From positions 1 to 5,634 of the forward strand of contig JAJZWW010000231.1 in the NCBI GenBank assembly GCA_021846485.1: a DNA stretch of 5,634 nucleotides, in the 5' to 3' direction. The translations under genes were made by a program, and so were the position numbers. A model generated the notes under the pieces. The model did no database searches and was not told the origin of the DNA. It saw nothing but the letters and a program-made list of their open reading frames with translations. Positions 1 through 5,634 of the stretch are shown here, in pieces (position 1 is the stretch's first letter; each line of letters begins with the position of its first letter). This DNA is from Actinomycetes bacterium. Its GTDB lineage: Bacteria > Actinomycetota > Acidimicrobiia > Acidimicrobiales > Palsa-688.

Positions 1-1740
1 CCTCCAGGTGGTGCGCGGCGAGGGCCCGGGCCTTGTCGAGCACCTTCCCGGTGGCCAGGTAGACGGCGGTGCCGCCCACCGCCAGCGACCGGGAGCCGTA
101 GGTGTCCATGCCGTAGGGAGCGATGGCGGTGTCGGAGTGCGCCACGTCCACGTCGTCGGGGCTCAGCCCCAGACGGTCGGCGACGATCATCGCCCAGGAC
201 GTCTCGTGCCCCTGGCCGTGCGGGGCGGTCCCGGTCACGACCTGCACCTTGCCGGTGGGCAGCACCCTCACCGTCGCCGCCTCCCACCCCCCGGCGCTGT
301 AGTTGAGCGACGCCAGCACCCGGGAGGGGGCCAGCCCGCACATCTCGAAGTACGAGGACACCCCGATCCCGAGCTGGACCTTTTCGCCTCCCGCCCGGCG
401 GCGGGACTGCTCCGCCCGGAGCTGGTCGTAGCCGACCAGGGAGCGGCACTTGTCGAGGGCCCCGACGAAGTTGCCGCTGTCGTAGACCAGGCCGGCGACC
501 GAGCTGTAGGGGAAAGCCTCGGGGGCGATGAAGTTGCGCCGGCGGATCTCGGTCGGGTCCACCCCGACCTCGGCCGCCAGGGCGTCCATCGCCCGCTCGA
601 TCGCGTAGGTGGCTTCCGGCCGGCCGGCGCCCCGGTAGGCGTCGGTCGGGGTCTTGTTGGTGAACACGCCCGTGCAGCGGAACGAGTACGCCGGCACGTC
701 GTAGACCCCGGAGTAGAGGAACGCCCCGAGCAGCGGGATCCCCGGGGTGACCAGCTGGAGGTAGGCGCCCATGTCGGCGACCAGCCGGACCCGCACCGCG
801 GTCAGCTTGCCGTCGGCATCGGCCGCCAGGTCGATGTACTGGACCTGGCCGCGTCCCTGGATGGTCGACTGGGCCCCCTCGCTGCGCTCCTCGACCCAGC
901 GGACCGGGGCCCGCAGCTTGCGGGCGAGGACCAAGGCGGCGACCTCCTCGGCGTAGACGTTGAGCTTGGAGCCGAAGCCGCCGCCGACCGACGGGGCGAC
1001 GACCCGCAGGTGGGTCTCGTCGATCCCCGCGGTGAGGGCCAGCATCACCTTCAAGATGTGGGGGATCTGGGTGGCCGAGTACACGGTGTAGTCACCGCCG
1101 AAGGGCTGCGGCACGACCAGCACCCCCCTCGGCTCCATCGCGGCCGGGATCAGGCGCTGCTGGACGTAGCGGCCGGAGACCCGGTGCGCGGCGGCGGCGA
1201 AGGCCGCGTCGACCGCGGCCTCGTCGGGGGTGAGCTCCCAGTTGTAGCTGATGTTGGTGCCGAGCTGCTCGTGGACCACGACCCGGTCGGCGGCGGCGTC
1301 CTCCAGGTCGACGGCGGCGGGCAGGGGCTCGTAGTCGACGACCACGGCGTCGGCGGCGTCGCGGGCGACGTACTCGCTGGTGGCCACCACGACGGCGACC
1401 GCGTCGCCGACGTAGTTGACCGTGCCGACGGCCAACGGCAGGTGGGACGGGTTCTTCATGTCGGCGGTGACCGGCCACGCGCACGGCAGCGGGGCCCACT
1501 CGCCCTGCAGGTCTGTGCCGGTGAACGCGGCGACCACCCCGGGCATCGCGGCGGCGGCAGCCAGGTCGACCCGGGCAATGCGGGCGTGGGCGGCGCTCGA
1601 GCGCACGAAGGCGGCGTGCAGGGTGCCGGGCACCTGGAGGTCGGCCACGAAGCGGGACTCGCCGGTGAGCAGGGCCGGGTCCTCGCGGCGGCGCAGCCGG
1701 GACCCGACGACCCGGTCCCCGGGGCGGGCCTCGACGGCGG

Positions 1741-1744
<4 letters not shown>
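1..1744 (-). CDS. Xanthine dehydrogenase-family molybdopterin-binding large subunit, form II CoxL-like (3' end cut by window edge)
   Basis: Catalytic large subunit of a cytoplasmic molybdenum hydroxylase, expected to bind Mo-pterin cofactor and hydroxylate an unidentified substrate. The minus-strand frame is open from a GTG at 1744 to base 1, giving 581 residues of a family usually about 750-800 long; the C-terminus, with the catalytic Glu, lies outside. Seen: N-terminal RRREDPALLTG (18-28), VDYEPLPA (136-143), a Gln at 226 aligning with bovine XDH Gln767, GGGFG (254-258), active-site loop AYRGAGR (369-375), RRRNF (401-405) and cofactor loop PHGQGH (508-513). The loop is form II, lacking the Cys of true CO dehydrogenase. 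Leu261 sits where XDH has the purine-binding Glu802. The GTG overlaps the small-subunit stop (GTGA) and has GGGAG 7 nt upstream, suggesting translational coupling. It is a diverged paralogue of the large subunit at 2358-4619. No frameshift was seen. Family is certain; substrate is unknown. Confidence 0.93.
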
Positions 1745-2220
<476 letters not shown>

Positions 2221-2233
2221 GCTTCCCCCTTCT
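2221..2233 (-). promoter_or_regulatory. Ribosome binding site for the [2Fe-2S] subunit
   Basis: A purine-rich run AGAAGGGGGAAGC directly precedes ATG 2220 on the minus strand; the AAGG core is 7 nt from the start. It fixes the start at the first Met instead of Met5. Confidence 0.6.
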
Positions 2234-2246
2234 GTCGAGTGGTGCT

Positions 2247-2261
2247 CCGAGTTCTACTCGG
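2247..2261 (-). repeat. Short perfect inverted repeat in the leader of the [2Fe-2S] gene
   Basis: On the minus strand CCGAGT and ACTCGG flank a 3-nt AGA spacer, giving a 6-bp stem about 27 nt before the small-subunit ATG. It could be an mRNA hairpin or a small operator. No poly-U follows, so it is not a canonical terminator. The short length means chance is possible. Confidence 0.4.
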
Positions 2262-2292
2262 CCGGGCGCAGTCGTACCCATTCGGGCTGGCC

Positions 2293-2320
2293 GACCTCGT
2301 GGCTGCGAGGCTACGAGGTC
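2293..2320 (-). repeat. Inverted repeat (8-bp arms) between large- and small-subunit genes
   Basis: The arms GACCTCGT and ACGAGGTC are perfect and separated by 12 nt. A further two C-G pairs are possible past a one-base bulge. It lies 37 nt after the stop of the upstream large-subunit gene, in a 137-bp gap. Possible roles are a 3'-end stabilising or processing hairpin, a weak attenuator, or a protein-binding site. No T-tract follows, so intrinsic termination is not supported. Confidence 0.45.
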
Positions 2321-2357
2321 CGGGAAGCGAATGCCGCGAGAGGGCCGGGCGAACCTG

Positions 2358-4619
2358 CTAGCGATCGGCCGCCTCTTCCAGCGCCCGCCACACCCTCTCG
2401 GGGGCGGCCGGCATGTCGAGGTGGCGCACCCCGAGGTGGGCGAGGGCGTCCACCACCGCGCTTTGCACCGCAGGGGTCGAGCCGATCGTCCCGGACTCGC
2501 CGATGCCCTTGGCCCCGAGCGCGTTGCGGGGAGTGGGGGTGACCATCGGGACCAGTTCGAAGCTCGGCAGTTCGGTGGCGGAGATCATCGGGTAGTCGGC
2601 GAGGTTGGCGGTGACCGGGTTCCCGTCGGGGTCGTAGCGGAACTCCTCGAGCAACGCCTGGGCGGCCCCCTGGGCGAGACCCCCGTGGCGCTGGCCCTCG
2701 GCGAGCAGCGGGTTGACGATCGTGCCTGCGTCGTCGACGGCGACCATCCGCTCCAGGCGCACCGCGCCGGTCTCCGCGTCCACCTCGACCACCGCGACGT
2801 GCGCGCCGAAGGGAAAGGTGGGCCCCGGCGGCGAGGAGCTCCGCTCGGTGCGCAGCCCCCCGGTGGCTGCGGCTTCGGTGGCCAGCTCGCGCCACGAGCG
2901 GGACACCGACGGGGTCCCGGCGACGTGGAACCTACCGGCGAGCTTGTCGAGGACCACGTCGGCGGGCGAGGCCTCCAGCGCCTCGGCGGCCAGCTTGCGG
3001 GCCTGCTCCACCAGGTCGACGGCGGCCTCGTGGACCGCCAGGCCGCCGGTCTGCAACGAGCGGGATCCCATCGTGCCGCCCCCGCTCGCCACCAGGTCGG
3101 TGTCGTTGGCCACCAGCTCGATGTCCTCGACGGGGATGCCGAGCTGCTCGGAGGCGATCATCGCCCAGGCGGTGGCGTGGCCCTGCCCGTGGGGGGAGGT
3201 GCCGGTGTAGACCTTCGCCCGGCCGCTCGGCAGCACCTCGACCGCGGCGAGCTCCCCCCCGCCGTCGCTGTTGGTCACCTCTACGTAGGTGGACACCCCG
3301 ACGCCCAGCAGGCGCCGGTCGCCGGCCGCCCGCCGGCGGGCCTGCTCCGAGCGAAGGTCCTGGTACCCCGACGCCTCCAGCGCCAGGTCGAGAGCCCTGG
3401 CGTAGTCCCCGCAGTCGTAGACCGTGCCGGTCCCGTTGGTGTAGGGGAACTCGTCAGCGGGCACCAGGTTGCGCCGGCGGACCTCGGCAGGGTCGACGCC
3501 GATCTCGGCGGCGAAGAGGTCCATCGCCCGCTCGATCGCCGCGGTCGCCTCGGGCCTCCCGGCGCCGCGGTAGGCGACGATCGGGTTGGTGTTGGTGACC
3601 ACGGCCCGGGCGGAGAACTCGACCCGCGGGATGCGGTAGGTCCCGCTGGTCATGAGCTTGGTGAGGAACGGCAGGAACGCCCCGATCGACGGGTAGGCGC
3701 CGGCGTCCTGGAGGACCTCCAGGCGGTAGGCGAGGACCGTGCCGTCCCGCCGGCCGCCGATCTTCACCTGCTGGCACTGGCCCCGTCCGTGCCCGAGGCT
3801 GAGCATGCTCTCCGAGCGGCTCTCCGTCCAGCGCACCGGCCGACCCGCCCGGCGGGCCAGCCAGGGCAGCACCAGCTCCTCGGGGTACAGCCCGATCTTG
3901 GCGCCGAAGCCCCCTCCGACGTCGGGGACCACCACCCGGACCTGGCCGGGGTCGAGGTGGTACAAGGCGCACAGGGCGTCTCGTGCCCCGTGGGGGTGCT
4001 GGTTGCTCGCCGACAGGGTGAGCCTGCCGTCGTCGGCCCAGCTGGCGGCGGCGGTGCGCACCTCGAGCGGGCAGGGCGCCAGCCGCTGGTTGACGAGGCG
4101 CCGGGTGACGATCACCTCACAGTCGGCGAAGATCGACTCGTCGGCGGGCCCGTCGATCGACAGCGCGACGTTGGTCCCGTGCCCGGGGAACAGCAGCGTC
4201 TCGCCCCGGACGGCCTCCTCCGGGTCGACCACCGCCGGCAGCGGCTCGTAGTCGACGAAGACCGCCTCGGCGGCGTCCTCGCCCTGCTCCCTCCGCTCGG
4301 TGAGCACCGCGGCGACCATCTCGCCGACGAAGCGCACGGTCCCTCGGGCGAGCGCCGGCCGGGCCAGGGCGTCGGGCACCGGCGCTCCGGCGGGTATCTC
4401 CGCCAGGTCGAGGTCCTCACCGGTGCAGACCGCCACGACGCCCGGCATCGAGGCCGCTGCGGTGGTGTCCAGCTCGGCGATGCGGGCGTGGGCCGCGGTG
4501 GAGCGCACGAAGGTCACCCAGGCGGCCCCCTCGAAGGGGAGGTCGTCTCCGTAGACGCCGCCGGTGGTCAAGAACTTGGGGTCCTCCACTCGCAGGACCC
4601 GGTTGCCGAGGATGCTCAC
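2358..4619 (-). CDS. Xanthine dehydrogenase-family molybdopterin-binding large subunit, form II CoxL-like (complete)
   Basis: Complete catalytic subunit of a molybdenum hydroxylase, 753 residues from GTG 4619 and close to the family's usual length. Seen in order: RVLRVEDPKFLTTGGVY at the N-terminus, VDYEPLPA (122-129), Gln207 aligning with bovine XDH Gln767, GGGFG (235-239), active-site loop AYRGAGR (349-355), RRRN (381-384), cofactor loop PHGQGH (476-481), GSRS (518-521), and GIGES (705-709), where Glu708 is the expected catalytic base. The loop is form II, without the Cys of CO dehydrogenase. Ile242 replaces the XDH purine-binding Glu802, and Ala353 replaces the stacking Phe914. The frame opens at GTG 4658, but those 13 extra residues are unlike the family; GTG 4619 gives the usual start (VSILGNRV) and has a TANNNT box 7 nt upstream. 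A paralogous large subunit and a [2Fe-2S] subunit follow. CO and purines look unlikely; the real substrate is unknown. Confidence 0.95.
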   Translation of the reverse strand: MSILGNRVLRVEDPKFLTTGGVYGDDLPFEGAAWVTFVRSTAAHARIAELDTTAAASMPGVVAVCTGEDLDLAEIPAGAPVPDALARPALARGTVRFVGEMVAAVLTERREQGEDAAEAVFVDYEPLPAVVDPEEAVRGETLLFPGHGTNVALSIDGPADESIFADCEVIVTRRLVNQRLAPCPLEVRTAAASWADDGRLTLSASNQHPHGARDALCALYHLDPGQVRVVVPDVGGGFGAKIGLYPEELVLPWLARRAGRPVRWTESRSESMLSLGHGRGQCQQVKIGGRRDGTVLAYRLEVLQDAGAYPSIGAFLPFLTKLMTSGTYRIPRVEFSARAVVTNTNPIVAYRGAGRPEATAAIERAMDLFAAEIGVDPAEVRRRNLVPADEFPYTNGTGTVYDCGDYARALDLALEASGYQDLRSEQARRRAAGDRRLLGVGVSTYVEVTNSDGGGELAAVEVLPSGRAKVYTGTSPHGQGHATAWAMIASEQLGIPVEDIELVANDTDLVASGGGTMGSRSLQTGGLAVHEAAVDLVEQARKLAAEALEASPADVVLDKLAGRFHVAGTPSVSRSWRELATEAAATGGLRTERSSSPPGPTFPFGAHVAVVEVDAETGAVRLERMVAVDDAGTIVNPLLAEGQRHGGLAQGAAQALLEEFRYDPDGNPVTANLADYPMISATELPSFELVPMVTPTPRNALGAKGIGESGTIGSTPAVQSAVVDALAHLGVRHLDMPAAPERVWRALEEAADR

Positions 4620-4626
4620 CTGCTCG

Positions 4627-4632
4627 ACACTA
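4627..4632 (-). promoter_or_regulatory. Candidate -10 box for a leaderless transcript of the first large-subunit gene
   Basis: The minus strand reads TAGTGT, a TANNNT match, ending 7 nt before GTG 4619. It is the least GC-rich spot in the gap. Transcription would start at or next to the GTG, giving a leaderless mRNA of the kind common in Actinobacteria. Consistent with this, no convincing Shine-Dalgarno sequence precedes the GTG. I see no clear -35 element at 16-18 bp spacing, so this stays tentative. Confidence 0.3.
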
Positions 4633-4666
4633 TGCGGACGGCGCGCCCAACGTCCCACGCCGGCAA

Positions 4667-4686
4667 CCGGGCCGGCGCCGGCCCGG
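4667..4686 (-). terminator. Perfect 20-bp GC palindrome, possible terminator hairpin of eno-ftsB
   Basis: The 20 bases, of the form CCGGGCCGGC-GCCGGCCCGG, are all G or C and exactly self-complementary. As RNA they could form an 8-bp stem with a 4-nt loop, 42 nt past the ftsB stop. No U-tract follows, so termination would be non-canonical. A binding site or chance in GC-rich DNA are alternatives. Confidence 0.35.
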
Positions 4687-4728
4687 CGTCCCCGGTCAGC
4701 TTCAGCCGGCGCCCCCGGTCAGCTTCAG
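4683..4728 (-). repeat. Two tandem copies of a 23-bp repeat just after the ftsB stop codon
   Basis: The minus strand carries two back-to-back 23-bp units, at 4728-4706 and 4705-4683. Each begins CTGAAGCTGACCGGGG and ends CGCCGG, and they differ at one base (22 of 23 identical). The first copy abuts the TGA of ftsB, and the second shares its last four bases with the palindrome at 4667-4686. Read in the ftsB frame, the second copy supplies further TGA codons. A recent tandem duplication or slippage product is the simplest explanation; function is unknown. Confidence 0.85.
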
Positions 4729-5157
4729 TCAGAAGTCCCGCCACAGCTCCAACGCCCGCCACCAGGGGTGGCGCGCCCCCCGGCGCGACGGTGAGCCCGA
4801 CGCCCCCACCCGGGCCGGTGGGCTCGCGCTGGACGTTCCCAGGCCGGTCTGCGAGAGGGAGCCCTCGCCGGTCTGGGCCACGGCACCCGAGGCGCTCGGT
4901 GCGACCGCGTAGGCCTTCTGGCCGGGCATCACCAGGCCGAGCTCCCGGTGGGCGATGCGCTCGATCCCAGCGGGCTGTTGGAGGGCGGTCGCCCGGGCGC
5001 GCAGGGCGGCGTTCTCGGCGTCCAGGGCGGCGATCTGACGGTGGATCGTGGCGATCTCGTGGCGCTGGTCGACCAGCGTGCGCGTCGGGAGGACGAACAG
5101 CAAGAGGGCCCCCACGGTCACCACCGACACGGCCAGCAGCCACACGGCGCGCCTCAT
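4729..5157 (-). CDS. ftsB: Septum formation initiator family protein (FtsB/DivIC-like)
   Basis: Small bitopic membrane protein of the divisome; in known members it forms a complex with FtsL and FtsQ through its coiled coil and helps activate septal peptidoglycan synthesis. The 142 residues show a short basic N-terminus (MRR), one membrane helix at about 4-23, and a coiled coil at about 27-61 rich in Ala, Leu and charged residues (QIAALDAENAALRARATAL). The family signature follows: PAGIERIAHRELGLVMPGQ at 62-80. The positive N-terminus predicts a cytoplasmic N-end and an external C-end. Residues 86-142 form an unconserved Ser/Gly/Ala-rich tail ending in the aromatic, amphipathic HPWWRALELWRDF. 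The start ATG 5157 overlaps the eno stop (ATGA), giving likely translational coupling; a G-rich run lies 10 nt upstream. Placement after eno is common and supports the call. The exact label (FtsB or DivIC) is family-level. Confidence 0.88.
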   Translation of the reverse strand: MRRAVWLLAVSVVTVGALLLFVLPTRTLVDQRHEIATIHRQIAALDAENAALRARATALQQPAGIERIAHRELGLVMPGQKAYAVAPSASGAVAQTGEGSLSQTGLGTSSASPPARVGASGSPSRRGARHPWWRALELWRDF

Positions 5158-5634
5158 GCGCCGGCCGCCCCCCCCCGGCCGAACGACCCGAAGGCCGCCC
5201 TGCCGGCGAAGCGGGCCGCGTCGCCGAGCAGCTCCTCGATCCGCAGCAGCTGGTTGTACTTGGCCACCCTGTCGGAGCGGGCCGGGGCGCCGGTCTTGAT
5301 CTGGCCGCAGTTGGTCGCCACCGCCAGGTCGGCGATCGTGGTGTCCTCGGTCTCGCCCGAGCGGTGGGAGATCACCGAAGCCCACCCGTGACGAGTGGCC
5401 AGGTCGATCGTCTCGAGCGTCTCGGTCAGGGTGCCGATCTGGTTGACCTTCACCAGCACCGCGTTGGCGATCCCCGCGTCGATGCCCCGCCGGAGCCGCA
5501 CCGGGTTGGTCACGAAGACGTCGTCGCCGACCAGCTGGACCCGGTCGCCGAGCGCTTCGCGCTGCGCGGCCCAGCCTTCCCAGTCGTCCTCGGCCATGCC
5601 GTCCTCGACCGAGACGATCGGGTAGCGCTCGACC
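5154..5634 (-). CDS. eno: Enolase (phosphopyruvate hydratase), C-terminal part only
   Basis: Glycolytic enzyme converting 2-phosphoglycerate to phosphoenolpyruvate in the cytoplasm, Mg-dependent. The window holds the last 159 residues of a protein usually about 425-430 long; the N-terminal domain and first metal ligand lie past the right edge. Visible active-site elements, by E. coli numbering, are the metal ligands Glu290 (VSVEDG) and Asp317 (LVGDDVFVTN), the catalytic base Lys342 (LVKVNQIG), the SHRSGETEDTTIADL loop, and Lys393 (GQIKTG). AKYNQLLRIEE near the end is typical of actinobacterial enolases. The C-terminus ends in a Gly/Ala tail (GRGGAAGA) partly encoded by a run of nine G, beyond the conserved fold. 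The stop TGA at 5156-5154 overlaps the ftsB ATG. Nothing suggests loss of function. Confidence 0.98.
   Translation of the reverse strand, partial: VERYPIVSVEDGMAEDDWEGWAAQREALGDRVQLVGDDVFVTNPVRLRRGIDAGIANAVLVKVNQIGTLTETLETIDLATRHGWASVISHRSGETEDTTIADLAVATNCGQIKTGAPARSDRVAKYNQLLRIEELLGDAARFAGRAAFGSFGRGGAAGA

Noticed and set aside
2221..2357. Molybdenum-cofactor riboswitch in the leader of the [2Fe-2S] gene
   Set aside because: Only two simple inverted repeats are visible. I could not match the multi-stem Moco RNA architecture, and the gap is short.
2713..3210. Plus-strand frames inside the complete large-subunit gene (also 3739-4251, 1804-2361, 1416-2009)
   Set aside because: These are low-complexity Arg/Ser/Pro/Ala-rich translations opposite a real conserved gene, with no domain signal.
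2358..4619. Annotation as carbon monoxide dehydrogenase large subunit (coxL form I)
   Set aside because: The active-site loop is AYRGAGR, not AYRCSFR, so the Cys that holds Cu in the Mo-Cu site is missing.
4620..4658. N-terminal extension of the first large subunit from GTG 4658
   Set aside because: The 13 extra residues are Arg-rich and unlike the family, which starts at the SILGNRV-type motif. GTG 4619 has a promoter-like box at leaderless spacing.
4616..5143. Minus-strand frame overlapping ftsB and the following gap
   Set aside because: It is an out-of-frame reading of ftsB. The real frame has the membrane helix, coiled coil and family signature, and starts at the eno overlap.

Overview
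The window is very GC-rich (roughly 70% by eye). All five genes I can support lie on the minus strand, so transcription runs from right to left. The enolase end resembles actinobacterial enolases closely (loops such as TNCGQIKTGAPARS and AKYNQLLRIEE). It is followed directly by an FtsB/DivIC-type gene, a gene order familiar from Actinobacteria. I infer a high-GC actinobacterium; a deep lineage such as Acidimicrobiia is plausible but not shown by the sequence.

Right part (4729-5634): the 3' end of eno overlaps, by an ATGA junction, a small membrane-anchored coiled-coil division protein (FtsB/DivIC family). This is a housekeeping segment.

Boundary (4620-4728): this 109-bp gap holds a 23-bp sequence repeated in tandem, a perfect 20-bp GC palindrome, and a TANNNT box placed so that the next gene could be read from a leaderless mRNA.

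Left part (1-4619): three genes encode a molybdenum hydroxylase of the xanthine dehydrogenase / aerobic CO dehydrogenase superfamily. They are a complete large (molybdopterin-binding) subunit, a complete [2Fe-2S] small subunit, and a second, different large subunit cut by the left edge. The order is L-S-L'. Both large subunits carry the AYRGAGR active-site loop of 'form II' CoxL-like proteins, not the AYRCSFR loop of genuine CO dehydrogenase. Neither has the purine-binding Glu of xanthine dehydrogenase. The substrate is therefore unknown and is probably neither CO nor a purine. No FAD-binding (CoxM-type) subunit is present here; it may lie beyond position 1. The small subunit and second large subunit overlap (GTGA) and look translationally coupled. 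A 137-bp gap with two inverted repeats separates them from the first large subunit.

No RNA genes, CRISPR arrays, insertion sequences or phage genes were seen, and no stretch over 300 bases lacks a gene. The most interesting feature is the pair of divergent large subunits sharing one iron-sulfur subunit.
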